The position numbers and the translations under genes were made by a program. Below are positions 55,293-63,552 of a stretch of DNA of 64,000 bases, one piece after another. The stretch comes from Natronosalvus amylolyticus (GTDB lineage: Archaea > Halobacteriota > Halobacteria > Halobacteriales > Natrialbaceae), in assembly GCF_024298845.1 (NCBI RefSeq), contig NZ_CP101156.1, positions 1,364,001-1,428,000 of the forward strand, written 5' to 3'. Position 1 is the first letter of the stretch. Each line of letters begins with the position of its first letter. Below the pieces are notes generated by a model. The model saw nothing but the letters and a program-made list of their open reading frames with translations, searched no databases and was not told the DNA's origin.

Positions 55293-56206
55293 TCGATAAT
55301 CTCCCCCTTGGGATCGAGGACGTCGCGGAGGCCGTCACCCAGCAAGTTGAAGCCGATCACCGCGGTGGCGATTGCCAGTGCCGGGAAGAAAACGAGCCAC
55401 GGGGCATCGCCCATGAACGCCCAGCCCTGATTGATCATCAAGCCCCAGGATGGGGTCGGTGGCTGGACACCAAGCCCGAGGAACGAGAGGCTCGCCTCGA
55501 GCAACATGGTGAACGCGATGTTGATCGACGCCTGTACGAGTAACGGCCCGACACAGTTGGGTAACACTTCGCGGAAGATGATGTAGGCGTCGCTCTCCCC
55601 GCGGGCAACCGCGGCTTCCACGAACGATTCGTTACGAACCGACAGGGCGGCACTGCGGGCCACCCTGGCGATAAACGGTGTGTACACCAGTGCCAGCGCG
55701 ACGATGACGTTGTTCAGGCTCGGCTCGAGGACGGCGACGATGGTCAGCGCCAGCAAGATGGGCGGAAAGGACATCATCGCGTCCATCGCCCGCATCAGCC
55801 CCTCGTCGATGAGTCCCTGATAGTAGCCGGCGACGACGCCAATCGTCGTCCCCATGACCATCGCGGCGCTGATGGAAGTGAACCCGACGTACAACGAGAT
55901 ACGTGCACCGACGAGCACCCGGCTGAAGATGTCCCGACCCAGGTCGTCGGTCCCCATCAGATGCTGGAGCGACGGGGACTCCTCGCGGTTCTGAATGTTC
56001 GTCGCTTCGGGATCGTGTGGCGTCAACGAAAACGGCTGTATAGCCACGTCGAAGACAGTGATTTTCTGCGCGAAGATCGCGACGAAAAAGAGCGCGGCGA
56101 TGATGACGAGTCCGATCATCGCCTTCTGATTTCGTCGGAACTGTCGGATAAAGCGGCCGTAGTGGGCCTTGCGCTCTTCGGTCAGCGTGAATCGGCTGGT
56201 CGACAT
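55289..56206 (-). CDS. Peptide ABC transporter permease (DppC type)
   Basis: 305 residues, an N-terminal cytoplasmic part, then helices. The GTDDLGRDIFSRVLVGAR motif and the EAA loop EAAVARGESDAYIIFREVLPN identify DppC/OppC. Start shares a base with the DppB-type stop (TAATG). Confidence 0.95.
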   Translation of the reverse strand: MSTSRFTLTEERKAHYGRFIRQFRRNQKAMIGLVIIAALFFVAIFAQKITVFDVAIQPFSLTPHDPEATNIQNREESPSLQHLMGTDDLGRDIFSRVLVGARISLYVGFTSISAAMVMGTTIGVVAGYYQGLIDEGLMRAMDAMMSFPPILLALTIVAVLEPSLNNVIVALALVYTPFIARVARSAALSVRNESFVEAAVARGESDAYIIFREVLPNCVGPLLVQASINIAFTMLLEASLSFLGLGVQPPTPSWGLMINQGWAFMGDAPWLVFFPALAIATAVIGFNLLGDGLRDVLDPKGEIIE

Positions 56207-57165
56207 TACTCTTCACCTCCGTAGCGAATTCGTGGGTCGACGTACGCGTAAAACGCGTCGGCCAGGAAGTTCGAGAGCATGTAGATCATCGCGATCACGA
56301 TGATACATCCCTGCAACAGCGGGATGTCGCGGTTCTCGATGGCCGTCAGCGTCAACCGACCGATACCAGGCCAGGAGAAGACCTCCTCGAGCACGACCAC
56401 GCCACCGAAGGCGTAGCTGAACTGGAAGGCGATAACCGTGATGATGGGAATCGCTGCGTTCTTGAGTGCGTGTCGGAGGACGACGGCCCGCTCGCTCAGT
56501 CCTTTCGACCGGGCGAACTCCACGTAATCTTCGCTCAGTTCGTCGATCATACTCGAGCGCGTCATCCGCATGATGTAGGCAGTGAGTGCCACGCCCATGG
56601 CGCTCGCGGGCAAGATGAGGTGATGGACCGCCGCAATCGGGTCCTCGAACGGCGAAACGTACCCCCTGGTCGGGAAACCACCCAGCGTCAGCGCGAAGAC
56701 GTAGATGAAGACCAGACCCCACAGGAAGATGGGGAGCGAGAGGCCGATGAACGCGAGCATCGACGCGGTCAGATCTGAGGGGGTGTTCTTACGCACCGCG
56801 GCGATGACACCCAGGGGAATCGAGAGGGTCACAGAAACGATGGTCGCCGAGATGGCGAGCAACAGTGAACGCGGTAAGCGGATCGCGATCTGTTCTGAAA
56901 CCGGCGTCCCGTAGCGCAACGAGGTGCCCATATCCCCCTGAATCAGGCCGACAATCCAGTCGATGTACTGGAGGTACAGCGGCTGGTCGAGGCCGAGTTG
57001 GGCCTCGAGGGCGGCGATCGATTCCTCGGTCGCGTTCGGTCCGAGAATCAACAATGCCACGTTACCGGGCAGGATGTTCGTCAGCCCAAACGTGATGAGC
57101 GTTACCAGTAACAGCGTGACGGCCATGAACGCCAGCCGCTTCAGGAGGTAACTAATGAACGCCAT
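56206..57165 (-). CDS. Peptide ABC transporter permease (DppB type)
   Basis: 319 residues with six helices. DppB signature at the N-terminus (SYLLKRLAFMAVTLLLVTL) and the EAA motif EFARSKGLSERAVVLRHALKN. First permease after the substrate-binding protein. Confidence 0.95.
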   Translation of the reverse strand: MAFISYLLKRLAFMAVTLLLVTLITFGLTNILPGNVALLILGPNATEESIAALEAQLGLDQPLYLQYIDWIVGLIQGDMGTSLRYGTPVSEQIAIRLPRSLLLAISATIVSVTLSIPLGVIAAVRKNTPSDLTASMLAFIGLSLPIFLWGLVFIYVFALTLGGFPTRGYVSPFEDPIAAVHHLILPASAMGVALTAYIMRMTRSSMIDELSEDYVEFARSKGLSERAVVLRHALKNAAIPIITVIAFQFSYAFGGVVVLEEVFSWPGIGRLTLTAIENRDIPLLQGCIIVIAMIYMLSNFLADAFYAYVDPRIRYGGEE

Positions 57166-57212
57166 CTATTGATGTGTATGTTGCCGTCTCATAGTGATAG
57201 CTGTCGAAGCGA

Positions 57213-58847
57213 TCACTCCATCCACGTATTTTCGAACCGGAACGTCGACCCGTCCGGCGACATGACTTCACCCTGGAACTCGTGCGTTCGTGCCATCAGC
57301 GTGGGCATCCAGTAGAGCAGGATGTGGCCGGAACGGCGTTCCTGCAGGATTTCCGCCGCATCGTGGTACAGCGGGGCACGATCTTCCATCTCGTAGTACT
57401 GACGGGCCTCGTCGACGAGGTCGTTGTACTCCTCGTCTTCCCAGCCCGTAAAGAAGAACGCGCCATCGGAGTGGAACGGGCGGTGGAAACCGGCGTCTGG
57501 GAACCAGAGTGCGAGGTACGAACTCGTCGTTGCCTCGAAGTCACGGTCGGTGTAGACGTCGCTGAGCCAGTTGCTCCAGGTGATCAGCTGAATATTGAGG
57601 TCGATACCGACCTGTGCCGCCTGTGATTCGATCACCTGTGCGGCCGTCACCTGATCGTTGTACTGCTCTGGAATCTGGAAGGTCACTTCGAACCCGTCTG
57701 GATAGCCCGCCGCTTCGAGGTGCTCCTGAGCGAGGTCGTAATCCTGCGGCCGGGGTTCGAGGTCCGGATGTTCCCACTCGCTATCGGGGGCTGCAGGGCT
57801 TGTCGCGACCTGTCCCTGGCCGTATAGTGCAGCCTCCATGACTTCCTGTTTGTCGATAGCGTAGTCGAGCGCCAGTCGGGCGTCGATATCGTCGAACGGT
57901 TCCTCGTTACAGTTCAATCCGAGGTACGTGAGCGACTGTGGGAACCGACGGATGAAGTCGATGTCGGGGTCGTCTTCGAGGTCCTCTGCATGACGCGGTG
58001 GCACGCCGTTGATGAAGTCGAGTTCGCCCGCATTGAACGTGTTTAGTCGGTTGTCATCGTCCGAGATCTCGCTCTTGGTGACCTTGTCGAGATACGGCAA
58101 GTCGTCGTCCCAGTAGTCGTCGAAGCCGACCATCACGAACTCGGAATCGAGTTCCATACTCTCGAACTCGAACGGCCCAGTACCGATCGGCTCGTCGACC
58201 TCGTTCTCGTCGGCCTGGTGGGCCGGGATAATGTGCATGTGAGACGTCGCCATTCGAGAGAGCATCGGGGCGAACGGTTCGGAGAGCACCATCTCGAAGG
58301 TGTGGTCATCCACGGCCTCCATCGAATCCACCAATGCCATGTAATCGGCCGCGAGGCCCTGTTGTTCCTCGATTCGGTTGAACGAAGCGTAGACGTCTTC
58401 GGCCGTCAGTTCAGTCCCGTCGTGGAACTGAACGCCCTCGCGGATGTTGAACGTCAGTTCGCTGTTGTCTTCGGACGTTTCCCACGATTCGGCGAGCAGT
58501 CCCTCGAGTTCGTACTCCCAGTTGACTCTGGTGAGTCCCTGCGTGATGTTCTCGAGGACTCGAGCACTGGCAGCCGCACTTTCGAAGTGGGGGTCGAGAC
58601 TCTGGACCGGAACGCTCCCTCCCCAGAGAACCTCACCGCCGTAGGTAGCGTCGCTGTCGTCGGTGTCAACTTCGGTTTCGTCCCCGACGCCGTTTCCGTT
58701 GTCCGTCCCGTTACCGTCATCATCGTCGCCGCCGAGACACCCGGCAAAGGCGATTGGCACACCTGCTGCGGCCGCTTTCATGAAGAGCCGACGACTTGGC
58801 TCCGTTTCGGAATCGCTAGTCGCTTCTCTCCTGTGATGGCTTGTCAT
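57213..58847 (-). CDS. Peptide-type ABC transporter substrate-binding lipoprotein (SBP family 5)
   Basis: A 544-residue family-5 solute-binding protein. The Tat signal SRRLFMKAAAAGVPIAFAGC has a lipobox Cys near 37, then an Asp/Asn/Gly linker. SBP5 features: DPHFESAAASARVLENITQGL, WETSEDNSELTFNIREGVQFHDG. It binds the substrate outside the cell and is the first gene of the operon SBP-DppB-DppC-DppDF-DUF1028. The TATA-like TTTAAATA near 58875-58882 (minus strand) lies ~30 bases upstream. Confidence 0.95.
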   Translation of the reverse strand: MTSHHRREATSDSETEPSRRLFMKAAAAGVPIAFAGCLGGDDDDGNGTDNGNGVGDETEVDTDDSDATYGGEVLWGGSVPVQSLDPHFESAAASARVLENITQGLTRVNWEYELEGLLAESWETSEDNSELTFNIREGVQFHDGTELTAEDVYASFNRIEEQQGLAADYMALVDSMEAVDDHTFEMVLSEPFAPMLSRMATSHMHIIPAHQADENEVDEPIGTGPFEFESMELDSEFVMVGFDDYWDDDLPYLDKVTKSEISDDDNRLNTFNAGELDFINGVPPRHAEDLEDDPDIDFIRRFPQSLTYLGLNCNEEPFDDIDARLALDYAIDKQEVMEAALYGQGQVATSPAAPDSEWEHPDLEPRPQDYDLAQEHLEAAGYPDGFEVTFQIPEQYNDQVTAAQVIESQAAQVGIDLNIQLITWSNWLSDVYTDRDFEATTSSYLALWFPDAGFHRPFHSDGAFFFTGWEDEEYNDLVDEARQYYEMEDRAPLYHDAAEILQERRSGHILLYWMPTLMARTHEFQGEVMSPDGSTFRFENTWME

Positions 58848-58872
58848 ACCTACCTATCGATATTCGAATTGT

Positions 58873-58883
58873 ACTATTTAAAA
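58873..58883 (-). promoter_or_regulatory. TATA-like box for the dpp operon
   Basis: TTTTAAATAG on the minus strand, about 28-36 bases before the SBP ATG. Confidence 0.5.
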
Positions 58884-59119
58884 CTATGGAATTTGAGGGT
58901 AGAAACGCCAAATCTTCTACAATCGGACCACCGAACACGTGGTTCTCCGGCGGTGGGTCTGGTAGCGATTCCTGGAACGATAGAGGGGTTCGAGCGATGC
59001 CGTCCCCACTCGAGTGCCCCAAGACTTCCACGAATGGCTATCGGTGTTCCTCCGAAAACGATGGACTCGGCGCTGATCTATAGCAGGTGTCGCTGACACC
59101 GACGTCACACGATCGCTTT

Positions 59120-60370
59120 TCACTCACTGGCCAACGTACCAAGCGCTGCCGCGAGAACGGTCGTTGCGCCAGCACAGTCCTCCCAGTCCGTCCACTCCTG
59201 TGGGTTGTGTGAGATTCCGTCTCGAGACGGCGCAAAGACGAGGCCGGCATCGGTTACTCGAGCGACGTTCATCGTGTCGTGGGCTGCCCCGGAGTGCAGA
59301 CGCAACGTTTCGATACCGGTTGACGATCCGGCCTCGAGCAACGCCTCTCGGCACCGGTTGGCCATCGGCTCAGGCGGGATGTCGTACGGTCTCGAGATAG
59401 ACACCTCCACATCACGTTCGCTTTCGACGCGTTCCCCACTGGCCTCGAGGTCCGCGACGAGCGCCTCCATCGACGCGGCCTCGATGTCGCGTATATCGAC
59501 ACCCAGACGGACCGTTCCGGGGATGACGTTGGTTGCATTGGGCGAAACCGTCGCTTTGCCGACCGTGGCTACGGCCGAAGGGGATTCACTCGAAACGATT
59601 CGGTGTGCCGACGACTCGAGGTCGAGGATGAGTGCGCTCGCCGCCGCCAGCGCGTCGGTTCGGTCGTGCATCGGCGTCGAACCGGCATGATTTGCTTCAC
59701 CTCGAACGTCGATATAGCAGTGGGTGATGCCGGTGATGGACGTGACGACGCCGGCTGCCGCACCGGCCTCCTCGAGGCGAGTTCCCTGTTCGATGTGCAG
59801 TTCCAGCCAGGCGTCCCACTCGGCAGCGTCGATCTGCCCTTCGCCACGGTAGCCGATACGTTCGAGCGAGTCGGCAAGCGTCGTCCCTGATTCGTCCTCG
59901 AGCGAGAGCGCCTCCTCGACGGACAGTCGCCCCGTGGCAACCGACGAACCGAGCAACCCGTTGCCAAATCGCTGGCCTTCCTCCTCGGTAAAACAGACGA
60001 CGTGTACCGGTCGCCCAGGTGACACTGACGCATCTTGCATCGCTCGAACGGCCTCGAGTGCGGCATACGTGCCAAGCGGCCCGTCGAAGATACCGCCCTG
60101 TGGGACCGAATCGAGGTGACTGCCCGCTGCAACCGGTGCCAACGACGGGTCTGCACCCGGCGGTACCCAGCGACCGACGATGTTTCCAACGGCATCGACC
60201 GTTACCTCGAGACCCGCGTCCTCGAGACGGCGAACGAATCGGTCACGTGCTCGTTTGTTCTCGTCTGTTCCCGTCAGTACCGTCCGTCCATGGCCCTCAA
60301 CGTCGGGAACGATGCCGAACTGGGCGTTCGCTTCGATATCGGCTCGAAGCCTCTTTGCAGAGACCTGCAT
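59120..60370 (-). CDS. M20-family amidohydrolase (N-carbamoyl-L-amino-acid / allantoate hydrolase type)
   Basis: A 416-residue zinc amidohydrolase of the AmaB/HyuC/AllC group. Metal motifs: AGSHLDSVPQGGIFDGPLG (His, Asp), CFTEEEGQRFGNGLLGS (paired Glu), LELHIEQGTRLEEAG (His), and SGAAHDTMN near the end. It cleaves a carbamoyl or similar amide group from an amino-acid-like substrate. I use MQVSAKRLRADIEAN, where homologues begin. It is on the same strand as the dpp operon upstream, and opposite to IclR. Confidence 0.9.
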   Translation of the reverse strand: MQVSAKRLRADIEANAQFGIVPDVEGHGRTVLTGTDENKRARDRFVRRLEDAGLEVTVDAVGNIVGRWVPPGADPSLAPVAAGSHLDSVPQGGIFDGPLGTYAALEAVRAMQDASVSPGRPVHVVCFTEEEGQRFGNGLLGSSVATGRLSVEEALSLEDESGTTLADSLERIGYRGEGQIDAAEWDAWLELHIEQGTRLEEAGAAAGVVTSITGITHCYIDVRGEANHAGSTPMHDRTDALAAASALILDLESSAHRIVSSESPSAVATVGKATVSPNATNVIPGTVRLGVDIRDIEAASMEALVADLEASGERVESERDVEVSISRPYDIPPEPMANRCREALLEAGSSTGIETLRLHSGAAHDTMNVARVTDAGLVFAPSRDGISHNPQEWTDWEDCAGATTVLAAALGTLASE

Positions 60371-60514
60371 ATACAGTCCTCGATGTGAAGCACGCTGTGT
60401 TAAGTGTTTGCGTTTCCCAGCTCTCGTCGAGGGAAACCCCGCCGAGGCCGAGAGTCCGAGCGTTCGCAGTAAGCGAACCGTCGTATGGTACCGGTTCTGC
60501 AAGCTGAGAGGGTC

Positions 60515-60614
60515 ATAGGGATTATCAGAGGAGTTCATCGGTACCGACGAAGAACCCTGCCACAGCGTCGACAGCCGTACTCCGAAACCGCCGGGTGGCT
60601 ACGATAATCCCTAT
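60515..60614. repeat. Widely spaced perfect 12-bp inverted repeat
   Basis: ATAGGGATTATC (60515-60526) and GATAATCCCTAT (60603-60614) are exact complements separated by 76 bases. They could be a pair of regulator half-sites for the nearby IclR protein or ends of a small element. The core ATCCCTAT also occurs in other intergenic regions of the window. Confidence 0.55.
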
Positions 60615-60685
60615 TAGTCGACGGTGTGGTGCGCTCGAGTCACCGGATACTCGATCCGTGAAAAGTGTTTCCCAAATGCGAACAG

Positions 60686-60693
60686 CTATACTA
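60686..60693 (+). promoter_or_regulatory. TATA-like box for the IclR gene
   Basis: CTATACTA about 26 bases before the ATG at 60714, supporting that start. Confidence 0.5.
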
Positions 60694-60713
60694 TTGGCTT
60701 CCCAGTACCTCGT

Positions 60714-61514
60714 ATGGCCCGGGACAAGCACCGATCCGCTCGCACACTCGAAACCGTTGCTCGAGCCTGTGACGTAATCGACACCCTCGATGCACTCGAC
60801 GGTGCCGGCGTGACCGAAGTGGCGACGGAACTGGATATCGCAAAGAGTTCCGCACATGCGTATCTCAATACCCTCCGAGAGAAACGATTCGTAATCAAAG
60901 AAGGCGACCAGTATCACCTCAGCCTGGAGTTTCTCTATCTCGGGAAATCGGTGAGACACCGGCACGTGCTCTTTGCGCACGGAAAATCGGTCGTCGACCA
61001 GCTCGCCAGCGAGACCGGCGAGTACGTCCACCTGATGGCCGAACAACACGGTCTCGAGCGAAACGTCTACAAAGTGGCTGGCGAGAACGCCGTCGGCGAC
61101 ACCTACCACACGGCCAAAGAGCGGAAAACCGACTTTCTCCACTTTACATCGACGGGAAAGGCGGTTCTCGCGTATCTTCCCGAATCCCGCGTCCGCGAGA
61201 TTATCGACACGCACGGACTCCTCGAAAAAACCGAGAACACGATCACGGACCTCGAGACGCTGATCGAAGAACTCGAGACCATTCGCGACCGAGGGTACGC
61301 GATCAACGACGAGGAAGAAGTGAAGGGCATTCGCGCCGTCGGTGCCCCCATTCGAAATGCGAACGGAACCGTCCTCGGTGCTATCAGCGTCTCCGGTCCC
61401 ACGAGCCGTTTTACTGGTGAGTACCTCCACGAGGAAATGCCACACATGGTTCAGGAAGCCGCGAACGTCACCGAAGCCAGTATCAACATGTCCAACGCGA
61501 GCCAGACGTTATGA
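60714..61514 (+). CDS. IclR-family transcriptional regulator
   Basis: 266 residues. N-terminal winged helix (ARTLETVARACDVIDTLDAL, GVTEVATELDIAKSSAHAYL, FVIKEGDQYHLS), then the effector-binding GAF-like domain with TGKAVLAYLPE, IRDRGYAINDEEEVKGIRAV and ISGPTSRF-like VSGPTSRFTG. It most likely controls the adjacent amidohydrolase and possibly the dpp operon in response to a pathway metabolite. Divergent from the amidohydrolase gene. Confidence 0.93.
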   Translation: MARDKHRSARTLETVARACDVIDTLDALDGAGVTEVATELDIAKSSAHAYLNTLREKRFVIKEGDQYHLSLEFLYLGKSVRHRHVLFAHGKSVVDQLASETGEYVHLMAEQHGLERNVYKVAGENAVGDTYHTAKERKTDFLHFTSTGKAVLAYLPESRVREIIDTHGLLEKTENTITDLETLIEELETIRDRGYAINDEEEVKGIRAVGAPIRNANGTVLGAISVSGPTSRFTGEYLHEEMPHMVQEAANVTEASINMSNASQTL

Positions 61515-62200
61515 CAGGACTGGGAAACGGACTCCCGCTAATATTACAGGCATATTAATGTAATGGCATTCGTGTGAGTATCGAACGGAGCACACAGGTG
61601 AGACGAGCGCGTTCGCATTTACATAACACCCTGGGTTGAAAGACAGCGTTGCTTCCCACGCTCACGATCATCGGACTGTGGACCGCTCATCTCAGCAAGA
61701 GAATCCTATACGAATCGAGCACGACGAAAATCTAGGTCATAATTCAGACATTTGTCTCGACCAACCATTTATTCGACAGTTATAAGAGTGCCTCGTCTCT
61801 CCGCCAAGCGATGCTGTGTAAATGAATTTAACACCCCAAGACGTGGTCCTCTTCGTACACTCAGCTCTTCGTGACACGAGAGCCCAAATCCGGACGCCAC
61901 ACACAGACAATAATAACACATGCCACCACAAAATCCACCTATTATACTATTTAAAGTGTAAAATTCGCCGCAACGGACCATATATGTAGCTACATTCGAG
62001 CTTTGGCTTGAAATTGACCAGGACTAACCAACATTGCTATATAATTCATCTATTATGCATTCATATCTGCCAGTATCTGTTAGCACTAACCCCATCAGCA
62101 GCTCGAAAAGGATAGCGTCTTCAAAAACACAGAAAGTGGTTTCCCAACTCAACGCAGCCGGTTCCAGAAAAGCTTACTCGAGGCAGGCACAGCTAGCGGT
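61515..62200. other. Long AT-rich intergenic region
   Basis: 686 bases. From ~61730 to 62130 it is markedly AT-rich compared with both neighbours. Short frames there have no family look and are rejected. There is a strong AT run near 61940-61960 (CTATTATACTATTTAAAG) that could be a promoter for something lost or unseen. The final ~40 bases lead to the carbonic anhydrase gene. Confidence 0.4.
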
Positions 62201-62749
62201 ATGATCAGAACGTTCGACGGGCACGCGCCGACTATCGCAGACTCCGCGTACGTCGACGAAACTGCCGTCGTCATCGGCGAGGTCACGATCGGCCCCAACG
62301 CCAGCGTCTGGCCAGGGGCCGTTCTCCGTGGCGACCACGGCGAAATCGTCCTCGAGGAAGGCACCAACGTACAGGACAATGCGACGATTCACGAGGGTGC
62401 ACGGATCGGGCCGCGAGCGACCGTCGGACACAACGCCATCGTCCACAACGCGACCGTCGAAGAACGGGCGCTGGTTGGCATGGGCGCAATCGTCCTCGAC
62501 CGGTCGACCATCGGCGAGCGTAGCATCGTTGGAGCCAACAGCGTCGTTACCGAAGGAACCGCCGTCCCGGAGTCGGTGCTCGTCCTGGGCGCTCCCGCGA
62601 GGGTGAAAAAGGAACTCGAAACCGACGCCTGGGGGGCCGCTGCTGACACGTACGTCGAACTCGCGACACGACACGCCGAAACCGGCGAGGTGCTCGAGCG
62701 CGGGACGGTCGGTTCCCCGCCCGACGACGCGATGGGCGAAGAGGAGTAA
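62201..62749 (+). CDS. Gamma-class carbonic anhydrase-like protein
   Basis: A 182-residue left-handed beta-helix protein with hexapeptide repeats (VVIGEVTIGPNASVWPGAVLRGD, then VERALVGMGAIVL). Zinc-ligand histidines occur at ATIHEGA and TVGHNAIVHNA. A C-terminal helix (DTYVELATRHAETGEVLE) follows. Homologues are gamma carbonic anhydrases or the related CaiE/YrdA group; the activity here is not proved. The acidic C-terminus is typical of halophiles. Confidence 0.9.
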   Translation: MIRTFDGHAPTIADSAYVDETAVVIGEVTIGPNASVWPGAVLRGDHGEIVLEEGTNVQDNATIHEGARIGPRATVGHNAIVHNATVEERALVGMGAIVLDRSTIGERSIVGANSVVTEGTAVPESVLVLGAPARVKKELETDAWGAAADTYVELATRHAETGEVLERGTVGSPPDDAMGEEE

Positions 62750-62781
62750 TCACCTACGCGCCGAAACGCAGGACCCCGAAC

Positions 62782-63552
62782 TTATTCTCGAGCAATCGTC
62801 GTCCCTGGCGATTCGCCCTCCAGAAACGCCGGCAGCGCCTCGAGGCCGAAAATCGATGCTTCGGCCTCGAGCGCGAGAAGTGCCTGCACCTTCGCGGCCA
62901 TCCCACCGGTTACGTCCGTCGACTCGCTGGCCCCCAGAACGGCTGCGACGTCCTCGTAAGCGTCGATCCGGTCGACGACCGCTCCGTCGCCATCCAGCAC
63001 GCCCGGCACAGTCGAACACAGACCGACGTGGTCAGCATCCAGGCGCGTCGTCAGTTCGGTCACGAGTTCGTCGCCACTGATGATCGTCACGCCCGCATCG
63101 CGCTGGGCGACTACGTCGCCGTGTAATACCGGAACGAACCCCTCTGTGAGGAGCGTCTCGACCGGTTCACTGGGCAGTGTGAGCGTGCCATCGCCATCGC
63201 GAGCGGCCAGCGAAAACGGGTGGACGGGCACCGCTCGAACCCCCTGCTCGAGCAAGCGGTCGAGGACGAATCGGTTGAGCGTCTTCATCGCGCCGTGAAT
63301 CGCGTGGACGGCACCGATGTCGTGGGAGCCACGCGTCGTACTCACTCCGTGTTCGCTCGCGTTGACGTGCCCGAAACTCCCGCCGCCGTGGACGATGACC
63401 AGCTCTGGAGTCGATTGACCGGGCGAACGGGCCGATCCGTCGAGAGCGGAGCCGACAGCCGTCGCAGCCGCCTCCAGTGCCGCTCCGTCGAGCGTTTCCT
63501 CACGGTCTTTGTCCGTAATGACGCTCCCACCGAGTTTGAGGACGGTCGTCAT
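62782..63552 (-). CDS. ipk: Isopentenyl phosphate kinase
   Basis: A 256-residue amino-acid-kinase-fold enzyme. VLKLGGSVITDKD at the start, ELVIVHGGGSFGHVNASEHG with the family-specific His, and DVTGGMAAKVQALLAL near the end. It makes IPP from isopentenyl phosphate in the archaeal mevalonate pathway. It overlaps mevalonate kinase (ATGA). Confidence 0.95.
   Translation of the reverse strand: MTTVLKLGGSVITDKDREETLDGAALEAAATAVGSALDGSARSPGQSTPELVIVHGGGSFGHVNASEHGVSTTRGSHDIGAVHAIHGAMKTLNRFVLDRLLEQGVRAVPVHPFSLAARDGDGTLTLPSEPVETLLTEGFVPVLHGDVVAQRDAGVTIISGDELVTELTTRLDADHVGLCSTVPGVLDGDGAVVDRIDAYEDVAAVLGASESTDVTGGMAAKVQALLALEAEASIFGLEALPAFLEGESPGTTIARE

Larger units (their letters stand above)
60371..60713. 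other. Divergent regulatory region between amidohydrolase and IclR genes
   Basis: 343 bases without a gene. It contains the 12-bp inverted repeat pair listed separately and the IclR promoter. Confidence 0.5.

Noticed and set aside
61737-61981. Two short Cys-containing frames in the AT-rich gap
   Set aside because: No start context, no conserved pattern, overlapping in different frames.
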